Shown: one piece after another, positions 47,175 to 57,176 of the stretch
Layout: the number at the start of each line of letters is the position of its first letter
Numbering within the stretch: the first letter of the stretch is position 1
Assembly (NCBI GenBank): GCA_019203745.1
Contig: CP078104.1
Coordinates: 4,650,001 to 4,714,000, forward strand
DNA length: 64,000 nucleotides
From: Chryseobacterium sp. E1
Lineage (GTDB): Bacteria > Bacteroidota > Bacteroidia > Flavobacteriales > Weeksellaceae
Direction of reading: 5' to 3'
Position numbers and translations under genes: made by a program
Notes under the pieces: model-generated
Told to the model about the DNA's origin: nothing
What the model saw: only the letters and a program-made list of their open reading frames with translations
Database searches by the model: none

Positions 47175-47489
47175 TTACAGCTTAGATTTTTTCGGATTCA
47201 AAAGTGTATCGAAGATCAGTACTTCCTGCCCGAACTTAGCTTCAATTCGCTCTGCTATATTTTTCAGTTCGCTTTCAAGAAAATCATTTCTCAGTTCATC
47301 ATTATCAAATACCAGTAGGAGATTATAATTTTTTCCTTCATCAATATAGTCACTGTGAACTTCAGATAAGATGTATTTGTTGACATCCATCAGATTTTCA
47401 GTCATTAAAATCAGGGTTTCGTCAATATAATTTTCCCATTCTTCCAGATTATTTTTCGTACAGTGGAAAGTTATACTCAATACGCTCAT
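47175..47489 (-). CDS. DUF4286 family protein
   Basis: 104 residues, intact, on the minus strand. The pattern SITFHCTKNNLEEWENYID, LILMTENLMDVNKYILSEVH and GKNYNLLLVFDN fits DUF4286, a small ferredoxin-like fold of unknown function common in Bacteroidetes. It is transcribed away from gyrA, with both starts in the 47490-47637 gap. Confidence 0.85.
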   Translation of the reverse strand: MSVLSITFHCTKNNLEEWENYIDETLILMTENLMDVNKYILSEVHSDYIDEGKNYNLLLVFDNDELRNDFLESELKNIAERIEAKFGQEVLIFDTLLNPKKSKL

Positions 47490-47637
47490 ATTTTATGAAT
47501 TTTTAAGATTTTGTGGATAAATTCTAGCACAAAAATCGGCATTTTTTTCGTAAATTAGCCCGTTAATAAAAATTCAAAATAAATAATTTTCAGGCTTTCA
47601 GCTAAGGGTCTGACTATCATTATAATAAAATTTGTTT

Positions 47638-50234
47638 ATGCAAAAGAAGGAGAAAGACTGATTCCTATCAACATTGTTGATGAAATGAAGTCGTCTTATA
47701 TCGATTATTCGATGTCCGTTATCGTTTCAAGAGCGTTACCGGATGTAAGAGACGGCTTGAAACCCGTTCATAGAAGAGTGCTTTATGGTATGTATGGATT
47801 AGGGTTTTTTCTAATAGAAAATATTTAAAATCTGCTAGAATTGTTGGGGATGTTTTGGGTAAATATCACCCACACGGAGATTCCTCTGTATATGATGCAA
47901 TGGTAAGGATGGCCCAGGACTGGAGCTTGCGTTATCCGCAGGTAGACGGGCAGGGTAACTTCGGATCTATGGACGGTGACCCGCCGGCAGCAATGCGTTA
48001 TACCGAGGCAAGATTGAAAAAATCTCTGATGAGGTTCTTTCGGACTTAGACAAAGAAACAGTTGATTTCCAGAATAACTTCGACGACAGTTTGCAGGAAC
48101 CAACAGTAATGCCTACTAAAATCCCTAACCTTTTGGTAAACGGAGCTTCAGGTATTGCAGTAGGGATGGCAACCAATATGGCGCCACACAACCTTTCAGA
48201 ATCTGTAGATGCCATCTGTGCTTATATTGATAACAAAGATGTTACCATCGATGAATTGATGCAGCACATCGTTGCACCGGATTTCCCTACAGGAGGTATT
48301 ATCTATGGGTATGACGGTGTAAGGGATGCTTTCCATACAGGTAGAGGAAGAGTAGTTCTGAGAGCGAAAGTTAACTTTGAAGAAATTGGAAACAGAAACG
48401 CTATTATCGTAACTGAAGTTCCTTATCAGGTAAACAAAGCTGAGATGATCGCCAGAACGGCAGAGCTTGTAAAAGATGAAAAAATTCCTGGTATCCACGA
48501 GATCAGAGATGAATCAGACAGAAAAGGATTGCGTGTTGTTTATGAACTGAAAAACGATGCTATTCCAAATGTTGTTCTAAACCTTTTATATAAATATACA
48601 GCACTTCAGACCTCTTTCAGTGTCAACAATATTGCATTGGTACACGGAAGACCGGAGCAGCTGAACCTTAAAGATATCATTCACCACTTTGTAGAACACA
48701 GACATGAGGTCATCGTAAGAAGAACTCAGTTTGAGCTTAAAAAAGCAAAAGAAAGAGCGCATATCTTAGAAGGATTCATGAAAGTGATCGGAACTCAGGA
48801 CGCTTTAGACAGAGCCATTTCCATTATCCGTCACAGTGCAAACCCTCAGGCTGCAAAAGAAGGACTGATAGAAGCATTCGAGCTTTCAGACATTCAGGCT
48901 CAGGCTATCCTTGATCTTAGATTGGCTCGTCTTACAGGAATGGAGCTTGATAAGATCCGTGATGAGTATGATGCAATCATGAAAGAAATTGCCAATTTGG
49001 AAGATATCTTAGCGAATGAGCCGAGAAGATTCCAGATCATTAAGGAAGAACTTATTGAAGTAAAAGAAAAATACGGCGACGAAAGAAGAACGGAAATTGA
49101 TTACTCAGGAGGAGAAATGTCTATTGAAGATATTATTCCAAACGAATCTGTAGTTCTTACCATTTCTCACGCAGGATATATCAAAAGAACATCCCTTTCT
49201 GAGTACAAAATTCAAAGCAGAGGAGGTGTAGGAAACAAAGCGGCAACAACAAGGGATTCTGACTTCCTTGAGTACATCGTTTCTGCAACCAATCACCAAT
49301 ATATGCTGTTCTTTACAGAAAAAGGAAGATGTTACTGGCTAAGAGTATTTGAAATTCCTGAAGGATCCAAAACGGCGAAAGGAAGAGCGGTACAAAACCT
49401 TATCAATATTGAGCCGGATGATAAAATCAAAGCATATATCAGAACCAACAACCTGAAAGACTCAGAATATGTAAACCAGATGAGCGTTGTGATGGTAACC
49501 AAAAACGGTACGATCAAGAAAACTTCATTGGAAGCATACTCCAGACCAAGAGTAAACGGTGTGAATGCTATTGAGATCAGAGATAATGACCAGTTACTAG
49601 GAGCTTACCTTACCAACGGAACTTCTCAGATTATGATTGCTACCAAAAACGGTAAATGTATCCGTTTCCCTGAAGAAAAAGTAAGAGAAGTAGGTAGAGG
49701 ATCTATCGGGGTGCGTGGTATAGCGATGGAAGATAATGATGAAGTTATTGGTATGATTGTTGTGAATGACGTAGAGAACGAAACAGTACTTGTGGTATCT
49801 GAAAAAGGATATGGAAAGAGAACTGCAGTAGAAGACTACAGAATTACCAACAGAGGAGGAAAAGGAGTAATTACCCTGAACATTACTGAAAAAACAGGAA
49901 ACCTGATTGCTATTCAGAACGTAACAGACGAAGACGGATTGATGATTATCAACAAATCCGGTGTTGCCATCAGAATGGGAATGGATGAAATGAGAGTAAT
50001 GGGTAGAAATACTCAGGGAGTAAAACTGATCAACCTTAAGAAAATGACGAAATTGCAGCCATTGCAAAAGTAGAAATGGATAAAGATGTAGAGGATGATT
50101 CTGAAGAACTTGAAGATGCTGAAGGCACTGAAGATGTAATTCAGGAAGGAACAGGAACACTATTTGATAACCTTGAAGACGATAATGCAGCCCCTCAGGG
50201 TGAGGAAACTGAGAACTCTGATTCTGAAGAATAA
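47638..50234 (+). CDS. gyrA: DNA gyrase subunit A (four frameshifts)
   Basis: Breakage-reunion subunit of DNA gyrase. The N-terminus IDYSMSVIVSRALPDVRDGL, the catalytic tyrosine region AMRYTEARLKK, and the C-terminal GyrA-box QSRGGVGNKA are clear. The quinolone region reads HPHGDSSVYDAMVRMAQ: the serine and aspartate equivalent to E. coli S83 and D87 are unchanged. Single bases are lost at 47642-47645 (A), 47802-47804 (G), 48017-48022 (A) and 50041-50044 (A). Repair gives about 866 residues with an acidic tail ending ENSDSEE. Confidence 0.97.
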
Positions 50235-50261
50235 ATGTACAATTAATATAAAATAGTTATT

Positions 50262-51303
50262 ATGAAGAAACTGATTTTAGGAATGGCTATCGTAGCATCT
50301 GCTTTCGTTTTCGGGCAGAAAGATAAAGATGCAAACGCTTTGAATGCGCAGCTTCAGGCGGCAAACAAAACAGCTATGGATGCTTACAATGCAAAAAATT
50401 ATGCAGCAGCAGCTCCTAAGTTTATAGAGGTATATGACCTATTGAAATCTACCGGTCAGGATAATAAAATATATATGTATTATGCAGGACTTAGCCACGC
50501 ATTGGCGAATAACAGTGATGCATCTATCAAAATATATACAGACCTGGTTAATTCCGGATTTACAGGAGTAGAAACTACGTATACTGCAAAAGAAAAGAAA
50601 AGCGGACAGGTGGTGAATCTTGATAAAGCTACATGGGAGCTTATGAAGAAAAAACCCGGATTATACCGATTTCAAAACAGAGCAGACAAAAAGCGTAGAG
50701 CCTGAATTATATGAAACTCTATCTTCATTGCTTCTGAATGCTAAAAAACCTGCTGAAGCACTTACAATCATTGAAAAAGGACTGGCAAAATACCCAAACA
50801 ATGCTAAGCTTAAAGAAGCTCAGACTACAGCATACCTTCAGTCAGGAAATACAGATAAATTCGTTTCAGGTTTGAAGGAGCAGTTAGCAAAGAACCCTAA
50901 TGATGCTACAAATTGGTACAACTTAGGGGTAATGCAGGCTAAAACTCCGGCAACTGTAAACGATGCTTTGGAATCATTCAAAAAAGCAATCGAGCTTAAA
51001 CCTGATTTTGCTGATGCACACCAGAACCTTGTCTATACTACTATTGGTGATGATGCTACCATCGTTGGGCAGATCAATGCTTTAAGAAAAGATAAGCCGG
51101 ACGAAGCTTCCAAACTGATCGATGAGAGAAGAGAAAGATTCAACAAAGCACTACCATATGCTGAAGGTTGGTACAAGGCAGCACCAAAAAGCCTTGATGC
51201 GGTTACTGCATTAAAAGAAATTTATATCGTAACCAAAAACATGGATAAAGTTAAAGAAATGAAAGCAAAAGAAGCTGAACTGACAGCAGCTGGAGCAAAA
51301 TAA
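50262..51303 (+). CDS. Exported tetratricopeptide-repeat protein (one frameshift)
   Basis: The signal peptide MKKLILGMAIVASAFVFGQ is followed by about five TPR-like helical repeats (AMDAYNAKNYAAAAPKFIEVY, NWYNLGVMQAKTPA, ALESFKKAIELKPDFADAHQ). The break at 50649-50654 is best explained by one extra A (six, five expected), after which MKKNPDYTDFKTEQTKSVE joins both halves, about 346 residues. Likely a periplasmic scaffold. It follows gyrA by 27 bases and may be read with it. Confidence 0.85.
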
Positions 51304-51332
51304 TCATTTTTGATAACCTCAAATAATAAAAG

Positions 51333-51360
51333 ACCGGAACAGAAATGTTCCGGTTTTTTT
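51333..51360 (+). terminator. Terminator after the TPR gene
   Basis: ACCGGAACA/TGTTCCGGT stem and seven T's. Confidence 0.9.
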
Positions 51361-51401
51361 GATTTAAAAATGGAATGGCTGCAAAGGCGCTTACTCCTAC
51401 A

Positions 51402-51432
51402 AACCTAACAGGTTTCAAAAACCTGTTAGGTT
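51402..51432. repeat. AACCTAACAGGTT palindromic repeat
   Basis: AACCTAACAGGTT and AACCTGTTAGGTT form a 13-base perfect stem. I know this hairpin as a very common intergenic repeat of Bacteroidetes genomes. Confidence 0.6.
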
Positions 51433-51458
51433 GAGCTATGAGCTACCGGATATACTAT

Positions 51459-51484
51459 TTCCGGTGTAAATATTTACACCGGAA
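51459..51484. promoter_or_regulatory. 26-base perfect palindrome upstream of menB
   Basis: The half-site is TTCCGGTGTAAAT, followed by its exact complement. It lies 100 bases before menB. There is no T-run, so an operator or a stable RNA hairpin is more likely than a terminator. Confidence 0.5.
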
Positions 51485-51583
51485 TTCCTCATTCAAAATT
51501 TCTCTCTTTTATAGACGTGAACCTTAAATTTCACCCTCGGAAATTCTCTGTAATTCCGTATCTTTGAGAAAAATTTTTATAAG

Positions 51584-52419
51584 ATGATCGAGTGGAAAAC
51601 CGCTAAGGAATACGAAGATATTACCTATAAAAAATCTAACGGAGTAGCAAGAATTGCTTTCAACAGACCGGAAGTGCGTAACGCTTTCAGACCTAAAACA
51701 ACTTCAGAATTATACGATGCCTTTTATGACGCCTATGAAGACCCTTCCATAGGAGTGGTATTGCTTTCAGGAGAAGGACCAAGCCCTAAAGACGGTGGCT
51801 GGGCGTTCTGTAGTGGAGGAGACCAAAAAGCAAGAGGACATCAGGGATATGTAGGAGAAGACGGAAGACACCGTTTGAATATCCTTGAAGTACAGCGTCT
51901 GATCCGTTTCATGCCCAAAGTAGTGATTGCTGTGGTTCCGGGATGGGCCGTTGGTGGCGGACACTCTTCACGTAGTGTGTGACCTTACTTTAGCAAGTGA
52001 AGAACATGCAATCTTCAAGCAAACTGATGCGGATGTGACAAGTTTTGACGGTGGTTACGGATCTGCTTACCTTGCTAAAATGGTAGGACAGAAAAAGCCC
52101 GTGAGATCTTCTTTTTAGGAAGAAACTATTCTGCTCAGGAAGCTTATGAAATGGGTATGGTAAACAAAGTTGTTCCTCATGCGGAACTGGAAGATACAGC
52201 CTACGAATGGGCTCAGGAAATCCTTGCAAAATCACCAACGTCTATCAGAATGCTGAAGTTCGCCATGAACCTTACAGACGATGGAATGGTTGGGCAGCAG
52301 GTATTTGCAGGAGAAGCAACCCGCCTGGCATATATGACCGAGGAAGCTAAAGAAGGAAGAAATGCCTTCCTTGAAAAAAAAGAAAACCGAACTTCGGAGA
52401 CGATCAATGGATATCATAA
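51584..52419 (+). CDS. menB: 1,4-dihydroxy-2-naphthoyl-CoA synthase (three frameshifts)
   Basis: Crotonase-fold enzyme of menaquinone synthesis. ITYKKSNGVARIAFNRPEVRN, the oxyanion-hole FCSGGDQKARG and the GWAVGGGHSLHVVCDLTLAS / TDADVTSFDGGYGSAYLA segments identify MenB clearly. Near 51966-51970 two bases are lost (TCTCTT became TCTT). One A is lost at 52092-52096 and one in the eight-A run at 52374-52381. The last repair gives the typical end FLEKKRKPNFGDDQWIS, stop at 52417-52419, about 279 residues. menA follows after 68 bases. Confidence 0.95.
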
Positions 52420-52432
52420 CATTGGCGATGAG

Positions 52433-52480
52433 TAATAAGTAATGAGTACTTCATTGCTTATTACCCATTGCTCATTACTT
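52433..52480. repeat. Competing inverted repeats between menB and menA
   Basis: TAATAAGTAATGA pairs with TCATTGCTTATTA (52433-52445, 52451-52463), and AAGTAATGAG pairs with CTCATTACTT (52437-52446, 52471-52480). The two pairings exclude each other. There is no T-run. Confidence 0.45.
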
Positions 52481-52487
52481 ATAAATT

Positions 52488-53417
52488 ATGACTGATTGGA
52501 TAAAAGCCGCAAGGCTCAGAACTTTACCGCTGTCTTTAAGCGGGATTATTATGGGAGCTTTCATTGCGAAATGGAGGCTGTACAGGGAAGGTGGAACATG
52601 GGACTGGAAGATTTTTGCACTGGCGCTTTTGGTAACGCTTTTGTATCAGATCTTATCAAACTATGCCAATGATTATGGCGATGGGGTAAAAGGAACCGAC
52701 GCAAAGAGAATCAATGAAGCAGAAGCAAGAGCAGTAGCATCAGGAAAAATTACGGCGAAGCAGATGAAAAATGCAGTAATTCTTTTTTCAGCATTGTCTT
52801 TCATCGCTACCATAGCTTTATTATATGTAGCTTTCATTCCGGAGTATATGAATGAGTTCTACATTTTCATAGGACTGGGAGTCGCCAGTATTTTAGCAGC
52901 AATCGGATATACAGTAGGGAAGAAGCCTTACGGTTATATGGGATTGGGAGATATTTTTGTATTTATCTTCTTCGGATTGGTTTCAGTATGCGGAAGCTAT
53001 TTCCTGTTTACAAAAACATTCAGCTGGGATATGCTATTGCCGGGAACCGCTGTAGGGATGATGAGTATGGCAGTTTTAAACCTTAACAATATGAGAGATA
53101 TTGAAAGCGATAAACTGTCAGGAAAGAACAGCTTTGCATTAAGAATCGGATTCAAAAATGCAATGATCTATGAAATGATTCTGTTACAGCTTCCATTGGT
53201 ACTGATCCTTATCTTTTTAGGAGTAAACGGGTTTATACAGCAGCAAAACTACTATGTTTTCATCGTAATGATCCTCTTGTTCCCATTAGCAAAACTGAGA
53301 AGGAATATCATGTCAGTAAAAGAGCCGAAAGAATTAGATCAGTATTTAAAGCAGGTTGGGATTATGACGTTTGTAATGGCAATTCTTACAGCAGCCGGAC
53401 TTAATTTATTTAACTAA
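52488..53417 (+). CDS. menA: 1,4-dihydroxy-2-naphthoate prenyltransferase
   Basis: UbiA-fold membrane enzyme that attaches the prenyl chain to dihydroxynaphthoate, giving demethylmenaquinone. It is intact, 309 residues. WIKAARLRTLPLSLSGIIMG is the usual MenA N-terminus. The Asp-rich motifs are NYANDYGDGVKGTD (about residue 63) and NMRDIESDKLSGK (about 204). Neighbour of menB, so menaquinone, the respiratory quinone of this group, is made from here. Confidence 0.95.
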   Translation: MTDWIKAARLRTLPLSLSGIIMGAFIAKWRLYREGGTWDWKIFALALLVTLLYQILSNYANDYGDGVKGTDAKRINEAEARAVASGKITAKQMKNAVILFSALSFIATIALLYVAFIPEYMNEFYIFIGLGVASILAAIGYTVGKKPYGYMGLGDIFVFIFFGLVSVCGSYFLFTKTFSWDMLLPGTAVGMMSMAVLNLNNMRDIESDKLSGKNSFALRIGFKNAMIYEMILLQLPLVLILIFLGVNGFIQQQNYYVFIVMILLFPLAKLRRNIMSVKEPKELDQYLKQVGIMTFVMAILTAAGLNLFN

Positions 53418-53434
53418 ATCTAAAATAGTATATT

Positions 53435-53881
53435 ATGGATTCTAATGTTTATGTGGAAGCTCAGATGCTTATCAGAAAACCGGTTGAAGATGTTTTTGAA
53501 GCATTCATCAACCCTGAAGTCACTACTAATTTCTGGTTTACAAAATCTACCGGAAAATTAGAAGAAGGAACTACGGTAACCTGGGAATGGGAAATGTACG
53601 GCGTAAAAAACGTAGTGAAAGTTCACCAGATTATTCCGAACCAGCTGATCAGGACAGAATGGGGCGAGCCTTCTGTAAACGTAGACTATGAATTCAAAAC
53701 GATGGAAAACGGTACTCTTGTTGTCATTAAAAGCTATGGATTCAGCCAGACGGGTAAAGATCTGCTGAAGGAAATTAATGACAATACAGGTGGCTTTACG
53801 ACAGTTTTAGACGGTTGTAAGGCTTATCTGGAACATGGGATCAACCTGAGGCTTATCGAAGATAAATTCCCGTCGAAATAA
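53435..53881 (+). CDS. SRPBCC/AHSA1-like domain protein
   Basis: 148 residues, intact. The START-like ligand-binding fold is suggested by EAQMLIRKPVEDVFEAFINP at the N-terminus, WFTKSTGKLEEGTTVTWEW and the C-terminal helix FTTVLDGCKAYLEHGINL. Such proteins bind hydrophobic ligands or act as Aha1-type co-chaperones. It lies 17 bases after menA and is probably in the same transcript. Confidence 0.85.
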   Translation: MDSNVYVEAQMLIRKPVEDVFEAFINPEVTTNFWFTKSTGKLEEGTTVTWEWEMYGVKNVVKVHQIIPNQLIRTEWGEPSVNVDYEFKTMENGTLVVIKSYGFSQTGKDLLKEINDNTGGFTTVLDGCKAYLEHGINLRLIEDKFPSK

Positions 53882-53921
53882 TAGATTAAAATAAATAACG
53901 CAGTTGCGTTTAAAGAAAACA

Positions 53922-54001
53922 CGGATGGCACGAATGCTTTCACGAATGTCACTATCATATTGGGCTGTTTGTGAAATTGTTTGAGTCATCTGTGTTTAAT
54001 C
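53922..54001. repeat. CACGAATG-type intergenic repeat
   Basis: ACGGATGGCACGAATG, then CACGAATGTCAC, then ATCTGTGTTTAAT resemble tandem fragments that recur in flavobacterial intergenic DNA. No gene is seen here. Confidence 0.35.
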
Positions 54002-54022
54002 ATAATTGAAATTAAATTTACT

Positions 54023-54707
54023 ATGAAAATACAATTCTTAGGGCAAAATTGTTTTCTGTTCACGTACAAGGACAAAACAATTTTAAGTGACCCTTTACAA
54101 CTACAAAAAAGCGGAATCAGGTTTTGATATTACCGCTCAGAAAATCGATTACATCCTGTTGACCCATGCTCACGGAGATCACATTGCAGATGTAGCGGAA
54201 GTATTACAGCATTACCCGGAAGCAACTGTGATTGGTGTACCAGAAGTTTGCGGATACTTTACACAGGCTAAAAATACAGACGATGTGAACTTAGGAGGGT
54301 CGGCAAAAATCGACGATCTTAAAATTTCCATGGTTCCGGCTCACCATACAAGTTCTTTTCCGGATGGAAGCTATGGAGGTGTTCCCGTAGGGTATATTTT
54401 CAGACTTCCTGAAGGTAAGAACATCTATTTGGCTGGAGATACTGGAGTAATGGCAGATATGGAGCTGTTTCCAAGGTTATACGGAAATATAGACCTTTCT
54501 ATCCTTCCTATCGGGAGTCACTACACAATGTGCCCGAGAAAAGCATCTTTCGCTGCAGCAGAATTATTAAAAACTCCAAAAGTGATCGGATGTCATTTCG
54601 ATACTTTCCCTGCCATTGAAATCAATCATGAAAGTGCATTAAAGCATTTTGCAGATAAAAATGTAGAACTTGTTTTACCAAAATTAGGCGAGACATTCGA
54701 ATTTTAA
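54023..54707 (+). CDS. UPF0173-type metal-dependent hydrolase (one indel)
   Basis: Metallo-beta-lactamase-fold protein. MKIQFLGQNCFLFTYKDK is the N-terminal strand pair; THAHGDHIADV (HxHxDH) holds the metal ligands, with PAHHTS, AGDTGVMADMELF and IGCHFDTFPAIE further on. The frame needs two T's added, or one base removed, near 54094-54096 (LSDPFYNYKKAESGFD), giving about 228 residues. The substrate is unknown. Confidence 0.87.
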
Positions 54708-54825
54708 TCAATAACGGGAGTCGGTAATCTGAAAATTAAAAAAATGAAAATGATGCGTAAGGTATTAAAAACAAAAAAGATAATTATCAAATTACCTCTC
54801 TTCTCACTTTAAACCAAAAAAAAAT

Positions 54826-54918
54826 GGCAAGCTACCTAAATCACACCGCTACGACCGATTACCTTTGCTGCGTTCCCACCCTGGAGGATTCTCAGGAGCT
54901 GGTTGTTTAGGACTTGCC
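54826..54918 (-). ncRNA. ffs: SRP RNA (4.5S-type)
   Basis: Read on the minus strand, GGCAAG at the 5' end pairs with CTTGCC at the 3' end. The apical part contains CCTGAGAATCCTCCAGG and GGGAACGCAGCAAAGG, the conserved SRP domain IV region (symmetric and asymmetric loops recognised by Ffh). The closing stem is followed by a run of nine T's, a built-in terminator. Length about 93 bases, the small bacterial type without an Alu domain. Confidence 0.88.
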
Positions 54919-54922
54919 GTTG

Positions 54923-54952
54923 CAAAGGTAGGAAATATTTGTTAACTTCAAA
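54923..54952 (-). promoter_or_regulatory. Promoter of the SRP RNA
   Basis: On the minus strand TTTG (54949-54952), 18 bases, TACCTTTG (54923-54930), then about five bases to the RNA start. A near-textbook Bacteroidetes promoter. Confidence 0.8.
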
Positions 54953-55049
54953 ACTTTATTAAAGAAAATTAGTCGAAAAAATGCAGTGGTAGAGCTAAAC
55001 GGCTGACATTTAGAGGAATAATTTTTCAACTTTTTCTAAAAAATTAAAT

Positions 55050-55650
55050 ATGACGAAAAGTCCATCAACACTAGGAATTATACTTTTTATCGCTACAATG
55101 ATCGTTTTCTTTGTAGTATACACTTTTTCTCAGGGATCAATTATTTTGATATATCTCTGAAAGCCAATGCGTTCGTTTTACCTGTTTTATATGCCGGAGC
55201 CGCTTTCTGGTCTGTAAAATCATACTGGAACAACCATAGAGTAGTAAGTTTTAAAGAAGCTTTCAAAAGAGCATTCATTCCGATGTTTATCGGGGAATTC
55301 TTTCCATTTTCAGTATTTATGCCTTTTTAAACTTTGCAGATACTGATGCCAAAAAACTGCTGAACTACCAATATGTTCAAAGACAAAAATCAGAATTGGA
55401 TACAGAGTATACCAGTGCAAGAAAGATCCTGAAGCATCAGAAAGATATTGATGAACTGGATCAGAAGTATAAAGAAAGGCTTCAAAGCTTTACTCCGGAG
55501 GCTTTAAAAGGAAAAGATATGCTTACCGCAAGTCATTTTTCAGGATATTTTGCAGCAATTCTTATATTTTACGTAGTTTTGTCGGTGTTTTTCGGAGCGT
55601 TTTTCAGAACAAGAACCATTCATCAACCCGAAGAAACAAATCAAGCCTAA
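55050..55650 (+). CDS. DUF4199 membrane protein (two frameshifts)
   Basis: Four predicted helices: LGIILFIATMIVFFVVYTFF, FVLPVLYAGAAFW, GILSIFSIYAFLNF and FAAILIFYVVLSVFFGAF. A charged loop before the last helix (KHQKDIDELDQKYKERLQ) is likely coiled coil. This is the DUF4199 layout. One T is lost at 55124-55128 and one G at 55292-55295; about 200 residues. It precedes a GT2 gene by 16 bases, a pairing I have seen in Chryseobacterium-type genomes. Confidence 0.83.
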
Positions 55651-55666
55651 TTTTTATTAAAATTAA

Positions 55667-56616
55667 ATGAATTTATCTATAGTTATTCCGTTACTGAACG
55701 AAGAAGATTCTCTGGAAGAACTTTTTCAAGAATTGACAACGTTTGCAAAATCAGCAATTTATCTTATGAAATCTGGTTTGTAGACGATGGTAGTACGGAC
55801 TTGTCGTGGAGCATTATTGAAAACTTAAAAGTACAGCATCCTCAGATCCACGGCATTAAATTTTCCAGAAATTACGGAAAATCACAGGCACTTCATGCTG
55901 CCTTCTCAAGAACAAACGGAGATGTTGTCATCACCATGGATGCCGATTTGCAGGATTTCCCTGAAGAAATTCCGGAGCTGTATAATATGGTAATCAATGA
56001 AAATTATGATATCGTTTCCGGCTGGAAGAAGAAGCGTTTTGATAATGTGATGACCAAAAATATTCCGTCAAAACTATTCAATGCAGCAGCAAGAAAAGTT
56101 TCAGGAGTTTATCTTCACGATTTCAATTGTGGTTTGAAAGCGTATAAAAAGCAGGTGGTAAAATCTGTAGATGTATACGGCGATATGCACCGTTATATTC
56201 CTGTACTGGCTGCCAATGCAGGTTTCAGAAGAATCACGGAAAAAGAAGTACAGCATCAGGCAAGGCCTTACGGAACTTCAAAATTCGGAACAGAAAGATT
56301 TATCAGAGGTTTTCTGGATTTGGTAACCCTTTGGTTTGTAAGTCGTTTTGGAGGAAGGCCAATGCATTTCTTCGGAGCCGTGGGAACTTTAATGTTTATC
56401 TTCGGTTTCCTTTCAGCACTTTGGCTGGGAATCTCAAAACTGATTGATGTTGCCAGAGGAATCTACGGACACCTGATCACCAATAACCCATGGTTTTTCA
56501 TCGCCCTGACGATGATGATTCTGGGAACACTACTGTTTGTGGCAGGATTCCTGGGAGAAATGATCATCAGAACCAACCGGGAGCATAAGAATTATAATAT
56601 TGATGAAGTGATATAA
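55667..56616 (+). CDS. GT2 glycosyltransferase, DPM/ArnC-like (one frameshift)
   Basis: Membrane-anchored GT-A transferase that would move a sugar to undecaprenyl or a similar lipid. N-terminus MNLSIVIPLLNEEDSLEEL, nucleotide motif VDDGSTD, metal motif MDADLQDFPEE, FNCGLKAY, and two C-terminal helices (MHFFGAVGTLMFIFGFLSAL, FIALTMMILGTLLFVAGFL). One T is lost at 55722-55726; the length is about 316 residues. The sugar and acceptor are unknown. Confidence 0.9.
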
Positions 56617-56623
56617 AAAGAGA

Positions 56624-56662
56624 TTAATTTTCAGTTGAAACATATTGAAAATTAGTTTTTTA
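56624..56662 (+). terminator. Terminator after the GT2 gene
   Basis: TAATTTTCA/TGAAAATTA stem, then GTTTTTT. Confidence 0.75.
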
Positions 56663-56689
56663 TTGTAAACATCCCATCGATACAGTGAC

Positions 56690-56753
56690 CATTCATTCCC
56701 CTCCTCTGGAGGGGTGGCAAAAATTCAAAGAATTTTTGACGGGGTGGTTTTCC
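56690..56753. repeat. GGAGGGGTGGCAAAAATTC repeat element
   Basis: CCCCTCCTCTGGAGGGG forms a hairpin, followed by AAAAATTC/GAATTTTT and GACGGGGTGG. I recognise this composite as a frequent intergenic repeat in Chryseobacterium and relatives. Confidence 0.55.
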
Positions 56754-56781
56754 CACAATATACTTCATTCTATAATAACAT

Positions 56782-56818
56782 ACCTTAGAAAGTCTTGCTT
56801 TCTAAGGTGTTTTTTTAT
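56782..56818 (+). terminator. Orphan terminator in a gene-free gap
   Basis: ACCTTAGAAAG/CTTTCTAAGGT stem with seven T's. No gene lies between it and the GT2 terminator, so it may end a small RNA or the repeat transcript. From here to 57176 I see only AT-rich DNA and a -7-like box TATTTTTG at 57068-57075. Confidence 0.7.
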
Positions 56819-57176
56819 TTTAAATATTCATAATGATCTGTTGAAAAATGAAATACAGCCGATACTGAAGATTATCTTAATGAAAATATCTCATGCAAAT
56901 AAAGAATACCTGCTTTTATTTTCAATTGCCTGAAGTCCTAAAACCTGATTTTATAAATAAGTAAAGGAAAGAAATAATAAAAAACAGTCTTTTTCTGAAA
57001 ACAGAAAAATTGAAAATTATCAGGTATTTTATTGTCAAATGACAAAGTTTTTTACAAATTTTAATCCTATTTTTGTTAAACAATAGTATTGAAATTTTCT
57101 ATGGCGGGAATACAAACCGTTTCAGAAATTTCAGTACCGGATCATTATGATTGAAATAGAATATTTAAAATTAAAT

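Noticed and set aside
56685..56933. Plus-strand 82-residue frame starting MTIHSPPLEGWQKF
   Set aside because: It covers a known type of repeat element and a terminator hairpin, so it is a chance frame.
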